Of a stretch of DNA of 64,000 nucleotides, positions 38,497 through 47,460 are shown piece by piece. Every line of letters starts with the position of its first letter. The first letter of the stretch is position 1. Origin of the DNA: Saprospiraceae bacterium (GTDB lineage Bacteria; Bacteroidota; Bacteroidia; Chitinophagales; Saprospiraceae); assembly GCA_016722285.1 (NCBI GenBank), contig JADKGI010000001.1, positions 310,001-374,000 of the forward strand, in the 5' to 3' direction. The position numbers were made by a program, and so were the translations under genes. Under the pieces are notes generated by a model, which saw only the letters and a program-made list of their open reading frames with translations, did no database searches and was not told the origin of the DNA.

Positions 38497-38607
38497 TTAA
38501 TCTCGCTTAAAGGTGTATTGAAATGCAATTCCGAAATTCCATTTATAGTTTGGGTATATTCTATGATTTTGGTTAGCATTTTTATATTTGGAAGCACCAT
38601 ATGGCAT
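38497..38607 (-). pseudogene. Possible 3' remnant of an outer-membrane beta-barrel gene
   Basis: A 36-residue minus-strand reading ends WNFGIAFQYTFKRD before a stop. An aromatic, alternating final strand like this is typical of the C-terminus of Bacteroidota barrel proteins. Upstream the frame is closed by a TGA about four codons before the first Met. It may be decay of a former gene or chance; evidence is thin. Confidence 0.3.
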
Positions 38608-38901
38608 CTGCCGTGTTCAGAAAAAAGTAAGTAAGTTATTCAATAATTAATTGACATCTTTGATCAATAATTGATAGTATCAAATTAGGGAATTAAACCG
38701 TTTTTCAACTTCAATTTTAATCCTAAAGTTACCAGATATTTTTTTAAAAGTATCACCATCTAAATATTATACTTTACACTATTCAAGAAAACGCCATGCA
38801 AATTTCATCCTGAAAACCAGATAAAACACTTCAAAACAACCCAATTGTTAATAATTTTTTAAAAATACGGACAAAATAATAACTGATTATATTATTTAAT
38901 A

Positions 38902-38909
38902 TATATTTG
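38902..38909 (+). promoter_or_regulatory. -7 promoter element (TATATTTG)
   Basis: TATATTTG matches TAnnTTTG and lies 60 bp before the start of the secreted protein gene at 38970. Confidence 0.5.
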
Positions 38910-38969
38910 TGTTCACAACCAAGATAATAGAATTTAGTAAACTTATTAAATTCAAAATTCTATTATTAT

Positions 38970-39974
38970 ATGAAGGCCTCCATTCAATTTTTCCACTCAC
39001 TCATTTCAAGCATTATTATCGTTTTTTTCATCACCGTTTCAGGTTATGGAAAAACCATAAGTTCTCAGCGTTTCTCTAGCGACACTTTAAAAATAAGGGT
39101 TTACCTGGAAGGTCCTTTATTTGATAATGGGAATGCTTTGGCTATGGATGGAAGACCTTTGATGAGAGATAATTTGAGAAGCCTTCCGCTTAATGGCCAA
39201 ACATTGATTCCGGGCAAAAGCCCATATACATCTATACCATTCTATGCCGGCAATGCCAACAGATATGGAACCGTTGGCACTCAATATGATTTGATTACCG
39301 ATTCAACATCTGTTTTTTCTATTCAGGGTCAGGATGCCATTGTGGACTGGGTCTTTATAGAAATACGCAATCAGAATAATTCAGGCCACGTGTTGGCCAC
39401 ACGGTCAGCTTTGTTGCAGCGTGACGGAGATGTGGTGGATATAGATGGTACAAGCCCGGTTTATTTTCCTGGTTTGACTGCGACCCAAGCTTATGTTGTC
39501 GTAAAACATAGAAATCACCTTGGTGTCATGTCAAACGTTGTAAATTTGAATAGTCTTATTGACTTTACTTCAGGTTCTTTATCGGTATTTGATTATGGTA
39601 CGAGCATTAATCCCAGTTATAATTTTAATGGCCTGGCACAAAATTCAAATGTTAAACCCGGTTTTCGGGCTATGTGGGCAGGAGATTTCGACTCCAATGG
39701 CAAGTTGAAATTTGGAAACCCCGGGGACGATATGAATCAACTACTGTTCGGGCTGCTTTATTACGGCAGTAATGCAGGTTTAAGTACCAATTTTGATAGT
39801 GCATATGGATATTTACCGATGGATTATGATCTAAATGGCAAGGTCAAATTTGATAATCCGGGTGATGATAAAAATATGCTGTTTTCTCAAATCATCTTTT
39901 ACCCGTTGAATGGTCAATTATTAGAAAACTTTGGTTTAATAATTGAACAGGTCCCAACTGTAACCCTGAGATAA
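38970..39974 (+). CDS. Secreted protein with paired calcium-binding-like repeats at the C-terminus
   Basis: 334 residues with a signal peptide (about 1-28). The middle part (about 110-185) has VFSIQGQDAIVDWVFIEIR and AYVVVKHRNHLGVMSN, a conserved Bacteroidota extracellular module often found near the C-terminus of large surface proteins. Residues 235-334 contain two dockerin-like loops, AGDFDSNGKLKFGNPGDD and the equivalent PMDYDLNGKVKF followed by DNPGDD, each DxDxxGxxxF as in calcium-binding loops. No T9SS tail is seen. Function unknown; extracellular location is inferred. It has its own promoter. Confidence 0.75.
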   Translation: MKASIQFFHSLISSIIIVFFITVSGYGKTISSQRFSSDTLKIRVYLEGPLFDNGNALAMDGRPLMRDNLRSLPLNGQTLIPGKSPYTSIPFYAGNANRYGTVGTQYDLITDSTSVFSIQGQDAIVDWVFIEIRNQNNSGHVLATRSALLQRDGDVVDIDGTSPVYFPGLTATQAYVVVKHRNHLGVMSNVVNLNSLIDFTSGSLSVFDYGTSINPSYNFNGLAQNSNVKPGFRAMWAGDFDSNGKLKFGNPGDDMNQLLFGLLYYGSNAGLSTNFDSAYGYLPMDYDLNGKVKFDNPGDDKNMLFSQIIFYPLNGQLLENFGLIIEQVPTVTLR

Positions 39975-40449
39975 ACGAACAAATATTTTTTATTGAGGAA
40001 AATTGTTTTGCTTTTTAATGGATTAAGAGGTTTTTACAATTTTTACCACCCATTAATATTTACAAAAAATTGCTTCATTCTGTAGGAAAATGAAAATTTT
40101 AAAGGAAATTCACATGCAGGGTTGTCTATAAATTGCTTAATTAAGGAATATCATTTTCAAATTGAATCTATCAGCACCCATTTTTGGTATTATTGCGGAA
40201 ATAATAATGGAGGAACATAAACTCATTAAATGAAGTAATCTGGTACTCTAAACCGCACAAATAGTATATGTTAAAACCAGAACATCTTATTTAATGTTTA
40301 TATCTACTTTCCGTTTTTTTCACCAATTCTAAAATAATATTATCCTTAGACTAAAGAAGCTAAAGGCTATTCTGAAATTATCATATCAAATTAATATGTT
40401 ATATTTGCTACTTATTTTATCGTAAATTTAAATATTATCTGACGGCCAA
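39975..40449. other. Intergenic region upstream of parE
   Basis: About 475 bp, AT-rich. The only feature I can support is a -7 promoter element TATATTTG at 40400-40407, 42 bp before the parE ATG. No gene or repeat is visible. Confidence 0.5.
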
Positions 40450-42591
40450 ATGAGTGATAGCAGCACAGTCTTATATAATGAAGACAATATAAAAAGCCTT
40501 GACTGGCAGGAGCACATACGAATCAGACCCGGGATGTATATCGGCAAATTGGGTGATGGTTCTTCTCAGGATGATGGTATATATGTATTACTAAAGGAAG
40601 TCATTGACAATTCTATCGACGAGTTTGTCATGGGAAATGGTAAAAATATTGACATAATAATAGACCATGGAAAGGTTTTAATTCGAGATTTCGGTAGAGG
40701 AATTCCGCTTGGTAAAGTGATAGATTGTGTTTCCAAAATTAATACAGGAGGAAAATACGATTCAAAGGCATTTAAAAAATCTGTAGGCCTGAACGGGGTT
40801 GGTACAAAAGCCGTAAATGCATTATCCAGTTACTTTAAAGTACAATCGTTCAGAGAAGGGGAATGTAAAGCTGCCGAATTTAAAGAAGGCGTAATTACCA
40901 AGGATTATAAACTGGAGAAAACCAGAGAGGCCAACGGCACGCTCATTGAGTTTGTGGCTGATGAAAACATATTCAAACACTTCAGGTATCGTCCTGAATA
41001 TGTGGAAAACCAACTTTGGAATTATGCTTATCTGAATGCCGGCCTAAAGTTAAATTATAACGGTAAAACGTTAGTTTCAAAAAATGGTTTGAGAGATTTG
41101 TTAGAACGAAAAACGGATGTCGAAAACCTGCTTTACCCGATAATTCACCTTCAGGCTGAAGATATAGAGATTGCTATATCCCATAATACCCAGTATGGTG
41201 AAGAATATTATTCGTTTGTTAATGGACAAAATACAACTCAGGGTGGCACCCACCTGGCAGCATTCAGGGAGGCAATAGTCAAAACATTCAGAGATTTTTA
41301 TAAAAAGGATTTTGATTCCAGAGATGTTCAGACATCCATAGTTGGCGCTTTAAGCTTGAAGGTGGAAGAACCCATATTTGAGTCTCAGACCAAAACCAAA
41401 CTCGGTTCCCAAAACATGGCACCAGCCGGAGTTTCTATCAGATCCTTTATAGTGGATTTTATGAAAACAAATCTGGACAACTTCCTGCATAAAAATAAGG
41501 AAATCTCAGATGCCATTCTCCGCAAAATACAGCAATCTGAACGGGAACGCAAGGAAATAGCAGATATCAAAAAAATAGCTAACCAAAGAGCCAAAAAAGC
41601 AAACATACACAATAAGAAATTGAGAGATTGCCGTGTTCACCTCACGGATGGACGCAAAACGGATGATGAAAATAAATTGGGAACAACCATTTTTATCACA
41701 GAAGGGGATTCGGCCAGTGGATCCATCACCAAAGCTAGAAATGTGATGACTCAGGCTGTTTTCTCACTGAGAGGTAAACCACTTAATTGTTATGGAATGA
41801 CCAAAAAGGTGGTGTATCAAAACGAGGAACTAAATTTGTTGCAACATGCTCTTGATATTGAAGACGGAATAGAAAACCTGCGCTACAACCGGGTAGTCAT
41901 TGCGACGGATGCCGATGTGGATGGAATGCATATACGACTATTATTGCTTACATTTTTTCTGCAATTTTTTCCCGACCTGGTCAAATCCGGACATCTGTAC
42001 ATTCTGGATACCCCACTTTTCCGGGTCAGGGACAAACAGAAAACATATTATTGCTATAGCGAGCAGGAAAAACAGGATGCGATAGCAAGCCTTCGGGGCA
42101 AGGCAGAAATTACCAGATTCAAAGGATTAGGAGAGATTTCTCCCAATGAGTTTGAGGATTTCATCGGAGACAATATAAAGCTTGAACCAGTAATACTGGG
42201 TGAAAAAACCAAAATAGAAGATTTACTGGGGTATTACATGGGAAAAAACACGCCGGAACGACAGGTATTTATCATAGACAATCTAAAAGTGGAATTGGAT
42301 CAGATCAAACTGGAAGAAGAGGTAATAGACCTTTCATTAGCCGGAAAAGAAGAGTTGAGAGCCATGATATATGAAGAACCTTTGCCTGACAAAACGGTAC
42401 TTGACGATTTACAAACCGTATCAATGCCGTATGGAAAATATAAAGGTCAGATAATTATAAATCTCCCCGTCTATTATCTGGAGTGGTTTTCGTCTAAAGG
42501 ATTTCCGGAGGGGAGGTTGGGAATGCTGTTAAGTACCGCCTTTATCATCAAAACCCATGGCCTCGAATATCTTTTAAAAAAAAAGTATTGA
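40450..42591 (+). CDS. parE: DNA topoisomerase IV subunit B reading into a DUF3820 domain
   Basis: ATPase subunit of topoisomerase IV, which decatenates daughter chromosomes. Visible: the GHKL ATP site (EVIDNSIDEFV, DFGRGIPLG, GLNGVGTKAVNALS), the transducer region, and the TOPRIM marks FITEGDSASGS and VIATDADVDGMHIR. ParE sequence ends near residue 625. Residues 639-713 form a separate DUF3820-type domain (MPYGKYKGQIII, YYLEWFSSKGFPEGRLG), beginning with an ATG at 42364 and as long as a free-standing DUF3820 protein. An out-of-frame TAATAG sits at 42323. So this is either a true fusion or two genes joined by one indel; parC is not adjacent. Confidence 0.93.
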   Translation: MSDSSTVLYNEDNIKSLDWQEHIRIRPGMYIGKLGDGSSQDDGIYVLLKEVIDNSIDEFVMGNGKNIDIIIDHGKVLIRDFGRGIPLGKVIDCVSKINTGGKYDSKAFKKSVGLNGVGTKAVNALSSYFKVQSFREGECKAAEFKEGVITKDYKLEKTREANGTLIEFVADENIFKHFRYRPEYVENQLWNYAYLNAGLKLNYNGKTLVSKNGLRDLLERKTDVENLLYPIIHLQAEDIEIAISHNTQYGEEYYSFVNGQNTTQGGTHLAAFREAIVKTFRDFYKKDFDSRDVQTSIVGALSLKVEEPIFESQTKTKLGSQNMAPAGVSIRSFIVDFMKTNLDNFLHKNKEISDAILRKIQQSERERKEIADIKKIANQRAKKANIHNKKLRDCRVHLTDGRKTDDENKLGTTIFITEGDSASGSITKARNVMTQAVFSLRGKPLNCYGMTKKVVYQNEELNLLQHALDIEDGIENLRYNRVVIATDADVDGMHIRLLLLTFFLQFFPDLVKSGHLYILDTPLFRVRDKQKTYYCYSEQEKQDAIASLRGKAEITRFKGLGEISPNEFEDFIGDNIKLEPVILGEKTKIEDLLGYYMGKNTPERQVFIIDNLKVELDQIKLEEEVIDLSLAGKEELRAMIYEEPLPDKTVLDDLQTVSMPYGKYKGQIIINLPVYYLEWFSSKGFPEGRLGMLLSTAFIIKTHGLEYLLKKKY

Positions 42592-42696
42592 AGTAGTAAA
42601 CAGAATCGTTAGACCTATTACTATGGGTCAAAATACCGGAAAGTAAAGCGAATTTAATTGTACCTTGCGGGCTAATTAATTTTATCATTTTTATTT

Positions 42697-43672
42697 ATGG
42701 CTTCCGATCTTGATAAAATAAAAGAACCTGTTAGCCGCGATCTAAAGGTTTTTGAACAGTATTTTAAAAACTCAATGAAGAGTTCTGTGCCATTACTCGA
42801 CAAGATTACATATTATATTGTCCAGAAAAAAGGAAAACAGGTCAGACCAATTCTTGTCTTTCTATGCGCAAAAATGTGCGGGCAAATATCTGATTCTACC
42901 AATGTCGCCGCATCTATGATCGAATTATTGCACACAGCTACTTTGGTACATGACGACGTGGTGGATGATTCTTATCAACGAAGGGGTTTTTTTTCGGTCA
43001 ATGCACTTTGGAAAAACAAAATAGCTGGCCCTTGTAGGAGATTTTCTGTTATCTCAGGGTTTGAATATAGCCCTTGAAACAAATAACTACCAACACCTTC
43101 ACACTGTATCAAAGGCAATCAAGCAGATGGCAGAAGGCGAACTATTACAAATTGAAAAAGCCCGAAAACTTGATATAGATGAAGGTGTGTATTTTGAGAT
43201 AATCAGACAGAAAACAGCAACACTCATTGCCGCAGCTTGTGCTTCCGGGGCAAACTCTACCACAACTGATCCCGATATTGTAAACAGGATGTGGAAATTC
43301 GGAGAAAAACTTGGCATTGCTTTTCAGATTAAAGATGATCTTTTTGATTATGGCGAAGACATCATAGGGAAGCCCAGAGGCATTGATATCAAAGAAAAGA
43401 AAATGACATTGCCCCTTATTTATGCGTTAAATCAAAGTGAAAAGTCTGTAAAAAACAAGATCATCAATATCATTAAGAATGAAAGTACAAATGATGCGAA
43501 AGTAAAAGAAGTAATCGATTTTGTAAAATCAATGGGTGGATTGGAATATGCCAATGAAGCCATGATCAGGAATCAGAATGAAGCAATACAAATACTCTAT
43601 ACTTTTCCTTCGAACAAAAGCCGTGACTCCCTCGAAGCATTGGTTTATTTTTTTACCAACAGGAAAAATTAA
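42697..43672 (+). CDS. ispB: Long-chain polyprenyl diphosphate synthase (ispB-like), one frameshift
   Basis: Makes the all-trans side chain of the respiratory quinone, probably menaquinone. The first half ends as sequenced at 43077, the second opens at 43061. Removing one C from CCC at 43029-43031 restores IAGLVGDFLLSQGLNIALE and a product of about 325 residues. Motifs: KGKQVRPILVF (about 48), first Asp motif LVHDDVVDDSYQRRG (about 86-100) and second FQIKDDLFDYGEDIIGKP (about 215). The paralogue at 11.9 kb looks short-chain. The break is most likely a sequencing error. Confidence 0.9.
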
Positions 43673-43873
43673 AAGCAGCTTCTTTTGAGATAATCACTAT
43701 TACAGTTTTATTGAATAACTGTCAGGATTTTCTGGTTTACAATATAGTGAGTTTCCTATAAAAGAAGCCAAATGGAGTTATAAAAACAATTATATATTTT
43801 AAGTATAGGGCAATCAAAATATTCCATCCTAAGATATTATTTATCTACTCTGATGATAAGCTAAATAAGGCCT

Positions 43874-44038
43874 TCAATAAAAATAAGTTTTCAAATAATC
43901 CCAAATGGAAACCCTGTACATAAAAACAAAAATTAGTAAAGAAACCAGAATAAACCATAAGACAAGTTTAAATTTTTTATAAAATTTCAGCAGCTTATCT
44001 TTTCTTGTCTGATATTTTTTTCGTTGTCTGTAAGGCAT
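43874..44038 (-). CDS. Small basic single-pass membrane protein
   Basis: A 54-residue frame from ATG 44038 to TGA 43874. It has a strongly basic N-terminus (MPYRQRKKYQTRKDK), one hydrophobic helix at about 24-41, and an aromatic tail DYLKTYFY. It starts 8 bp after the DUF3127 gene ends, same strand, so the two are probably co-transcribed. I recall similar short proteins in Bacteroidota, but this needs a search. The coherent architecture and spacing argue for a real gene. Confidence 0.6.
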   Translation of the reverse strand: MPYRQRKKYQTRKDKLLKFYKKFKLVLWFILVSLLIFVFMYRVSIWDYLKTYFY

Positions 44039-44046
44039 GGATACTG

Positions 44047-44430
44047 TCAGAAAGGAAGATCATCAAAATCAGCAGGTAAGCCACCTGTTCCAAAATCGTT
44101 GCTTTCATCAAAAACCGGGGGTATCGGAGGATCTGCTGAAGCTGTCTGAAAACCCTGACTGACTGAAGCGGCTTTTTCTATTTTCCAGGCATTCAGGTTG
44201 GTAAAATATTTTCCCTGCCATTCACGCCCTCGGAGATCGAAAGAAACTTTTATTTTTTCTCCTTCAATAAAGGTATCTAAAAGGCCACATTTATCTTGTG
44301 TAAGTTGAAACTTAACATATTGGGGATAAGTACCTTCAGTAGAAATTACAAATTCTCTGGTTTGAAAAGAGCTTGATTTGCTCTCGGTATCATATTTTTT
44401 GTGCAGATTTCCTTCTATTTCAAATGTCAT
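44047..44430 (-). CDS. DUF3127 family protein
   Basis: 127 residues. The conserved part is residues 1-90: MTFEIEGNLHKKYDTES, FQTREFVISTEGTYPQ, VKFQLTQDKCGLLD, then IKVSFDLRGREWQGKYFTNLNAWKI. This matches the DUF3127 family, which is nearly restricted to Bacteroidota and has a small beta-rich, OB-like look. The tail (about 95-127) is Pro/Asp-rich and ends FDDLPF, an acidic-aromatic end reminiscent of the SSB C-terminal tail; any SSB-like role is speculation. It lies 18 bp after proS. Confidence 0.85.
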   Translation of the reverse strand: MTFEIEGNLHKKYDTESKSSSFQTREFVISTEGTYPQYVKFQLTQDKCGLLDTFIEGEKIKVSFDLRGREWQGKYFTNLNAWKIEKAASVSQGFQTASADPPIPPVFDESNDFGTGGLPADFDDLPF

Positions 44431-44448
44431 ATAGTAGATATTTATTAA

Positions 44449-45917
44449 TTAATATGCTTTAGCAAAAACAACCCTTCCGACTGAAGGTTTACCTGAATAC
44501 ATGCATAGCCCAGATTCAGATTTCATATTGAGCGGGATACAACGAATAGTGGCTTTGGTTTCTTCTTTTATTTTTTCTTCAGTTTCACTTGTTCCGTCCC
44601 AGTGGCAATAAAAGAAACCTCCTTTTGACTCCAATAAACTTTTAAATTCATCATATGTGTCAACTTCAGAAATATGGCTTTCTCTGAATAATTTTGCGCG
44701 GTTGAATAAATTGTCCTGAATATCTTCAAGCAACTGGCTTACGTGTGGAACGACATTATCCAGGGCAACGCTTATTTTTTCTTTTGTATCTCTTCGCGCT
44801 ACTTCGATGGTATTGTTTTCGAGATCCCGCTTACCGAGTCCCAAACGCACCGGAACACCTTTCATTTCATATTCTGCAAATTTAAAACCCGGTCTTTTAG
44901 TGTCATCCGTATCAATTTTTACCTTGATACCCAGTTTCTTTAACGCCGAACAAATTTCATTAGCTTTTTCCAGAATATCGCTGTCAGGCTTGGGTATTGG
45001 CACTATCACGACCTGTATTGGTGCCAATTTAGGTGGCAGAACCAAACCTTCATCATCAGAATGGGTCATGATCAAGCCTCCGATAAGTCGGGTAGAAACG
45101 CCCCAGGAAGTCGCCCAGACAAAATCATTTTCATTTTTATCATTGCTGAAAGTGACGTTAAATGCTTTGGCAAAATTCTGACCCAGATAATGGGATGTAC
45201 CGGCCTGGAGTGCTTTACCGTCCTGCATTAATGCTTCTATAGTAAACGTATCATCGGCCCCGGCAAACCTTTCGTTTTCAGACTTCGAACCTTTTATTAC
45301 AGGCATAGCCATGTATTCTTCAGCAAACTGAGCGTAAATATCATGAATTAGCAATGCTTCATCAATGGCCTCCTTTTTTGTGGCATGAGCAGTATGACCT
45401 TCCTGCCAAAGAAATTCAGTAGTTCTTAGGAAGGGTCTCGTCCTCATTTCCCACCTGACTACATTGGCCCATTGGTTGATCAATAAGGGTAAATCCCGGT
45501 AAGATTGGATCCAGTCCCGATAGGTATTCCAGATGATAGCTTCACTGGTAGGTCTGACTATTAATTCCTCTTCTAACTTAGCTTCCGGATCCACCATTAG
45601 TTTACCTTTATTTAACGGGTCATTTTTGAGGCGGTAATGTGTCACTACAGCACATTCTTTGGCAAATCCTTCCGCATTTTTTTCTTCTGCCTCAAAAAGA
45701 CTCTTTGGAATGAAAATGGGAAAGTAGGCATTCACATGTCCGGTTTCTTTAAACATTTTATCCAACTGATCTCTCATATTCTCCCAAATGGCATAACCAT
45801 AAGGTTTTATTACCATACACCCACGTACTGCTGAGCTATCAGCAAGCCCCGCTTTTTAACTATATCATTGTACCATTGTGAATAGTTTTCCTCTCTTGCA
45901 GTGATCTCTTTTGCCAT
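44449..45917 (-). CDS. proS: Prolyl-tRNA synthetase, one frameshift near the N-terminus
   Basis: Charges tRNA-Pro with proline. The long intact frame (44449-45816) begins at MVIKPYGYAIWENM, which in homologues is about residue 36. Upstream, an ATG at 45917 opens MAKEITAREENYSQWYND, the true N-terminus, in a different frame. Restoring one G in the sequence read as AAAAAGCGGGGC (about 45845-45856) joins them through VRGC to MVIKPYG, giving about 489 residues. Class II motifs are seen as RPTSEAIIWNTYRDW (motif 2 region) and FLRTTEFLWQEGHTAH. It is the shorter archaeal/eukaryote-like ProS type usual in Bacteroidota. Confidence 0.93.
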
Positions 45918-46168
45918 ACACTTCCTTATCTTCTATTGTTAAATTATAATTAAATTGTACCTAAAGGAAACTTATGAGTACATCTAAACGTATTAAATAG
46001 TGAATGGTATCCTTATAAATTGTGTAAAACCACAACATTAACAATTATAATGGATAACTTTAATTGATTTTTAACTTAAAATTAGGTGCAAAAGTAATAA
46101 ATTGCACTCTATTAGTCGAGAAAGTCAGATTTATTGCGATCAAAAACATAAAATAAACTTTAAACATC

Positions 46169-47371
46169 ATGAATGCCCGAAATTTTAACCGTCTTATTTT
46201 AGCCATTATGGTCATGTGGACTGGGGTTGTTTCAGCTCAGTTTGACGATTTGTATTATGACTACAAAAAAGATAAAACAATTGTCAAAGCAAAATCTTCC
46301 AATGCCTACAGTAACTCTGATCAGGATGAATATACCGAAAGATCAGAATATGACAGCGACGAGTATGACAACTATGAAAATTATTCCTATGCCACAAGAA
46401 TCAACAAATTTCATCGACCGATAGTGCAAAATGTGTACTACAACAATTTTGATAACTGGTGGTACAATGATTACAGCTATGACCCATTCTACAATAATAG
46501 ATGGAATAACTGGAATAACAATTATAGTGTGAATGTATTTATTGGCTCTCCATGGAGTTCGTGGAACAGGTACAATCGATGGAATTCGTGGAATTCCGGG
46601 TTTGGATACAGTTCCTTTTATAGTCCGTTTTCCTACAATAGCTGGGGTAGCCCGTGGTCATATAATTCCTGGAATTCCTGTTCACCATACGGTTTTGGAA
46701 ATTCTTACTACAGCAATTATAACTACTACGGTAATGGAGGTGTGACAAACTGGAATTCAAACGGCTTAGGAGGTAATGAATTTACAAATAAAAGTTATGG
46801 TAGCAGAAAAGGAGGATCTCTTTCCTCATCTGTTGCAGGTCGTGATGCATCACCCAGACGTGAGATAGTGACTGGCGGTAATGCCGCTCCGAATGATCAG
46901 ATAAATAGGAAGCCTGTTTTTAGCAATAGTGATGAAAGTATTACATCAAACAGATCAAACAGGACCTATCAGGGAGATATTAATAATAATAGTAATGTTT
47001 CAAATCAGAGAACAAACAGATCAATTTACAGCGATAGAAATAACGAAAATAATGTCAAAAATGGAAGTGATTCAAGATCCAGCAGGAATATAGATTCCGG
47101 CTCTAACTCAGGAAATAGTGATGCCAGATCATCCAGAACAGAGGAATATAAAAGGAATTCAAGGATTTATGATTCCGGTACATCTTCCAGAAATAATAGT
47201 AACTCCCGCGAAGCAACGTCACCGAGATCAAACGAGAATACTTCCAGAAGTAATTGGGGTAGCAGATCGAGTAATGATTCAGGCTCCTCATCCAGGAGTA
47301 ACACCAGCTCTTCATCAAGCAGTTCTTCATCAGGAAGCAGTAGCAGAGGTTCAAGAAGAGGTGGGGGATAG
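46169..47371 (+). CDS. Secreted low-complexity protein rich in Tyr, Asn, Trp, Ser and Arg
   Basis: 400 residues with a signal peptide (about 1-23, ending VVSA). Three blocks follow: an acidic, tyrosine-rich part (about 25-80), a Tyr/Asn/Trp/Ser-rich part full of NNWNNNY- and SWNRYNRWNSW-type repeats (about 90-200), and a Ser/Asn/Arg-rich part to the end (SSSSSGSSSRGSRRGGG). No catalytic domain. It lies between proS and the OMPP1-like gene with a terminator after it. Such sequences suggest an extracellular or cell-envelope structural protein; function unknown. Confidence 0.7.
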   Translation: MNARNFNRLILAIMVMWTGVVSAQFDDLYYDYKKDKTIVKAKSSNAYSNSDQDEYTERSEYDSDEYDNYENYSYATRINKFHRPIVQNVYYNNFDNWWYNDYSYDPFYNNRWNNWNNNYSVNVFIGSPWSSWNRYNRWNSWNSGFGYSSFYSPFSYNSWGSPWSYNSWNSCSPYGFGNSYYSNYNYYGNGGVTNWNSNGLGGNEFTNKSYGSRKGGSLSSSVAGRDASPRREIVTGGNAAPNDQINRKPVFSNSDESITSNRSNRTYQGDINNNSNVSNQRTNRSIYSDRNNENNVKNGSDSRSSRNIDSGSNSGNSDARSSRTEEYKRNSRIYDSGTSSRNNSNSREATSPRSNENTSRSNWGSRSSNDSGSSSRSNTSSSSSSSSSGSSSRGSRRGGG

Positions 47372-47402
47372 GAAGAAATAGCAGTATATTATAGATATTA
47401 TT

Positions 47403-47440
47403 AGGGCTGAGATAATGAACATTATTCAGCCCTTTTATTT
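47403..47440 (+). terminator. Terminator after the low-complexity protein gene
   Basis: AGGGCTGA pairs with TCAGCCCT, extended by ATAATG/CATTAT inside, followed by a T-rich tail, 32 bp after the stop codon. Confidence 0.75.
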
Positions 47441-47460
47441 AAACTAAAATTTTAATAAAA

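Larger units (their letters stand above)
38425..38969. other. Intergenic region with a barrel-protein remnant
   Basis: About 545 bp without an intact gene. It contains a possible 3' fragment of an outer-membrane protein gene at 38497-38607 on the minus strand and, near its right end, the promoter of the next gene. The rest is AT-rich and shows nothing I can name. Confidence 0.5.

Noticed and set aside
39390..39404. CACGTG near GGCCACGTGTTGGCCA as another parS-like site
   Set aside because: It lacks the TGTT and AACA arms and falls within the coding sequence of the secreted protein.
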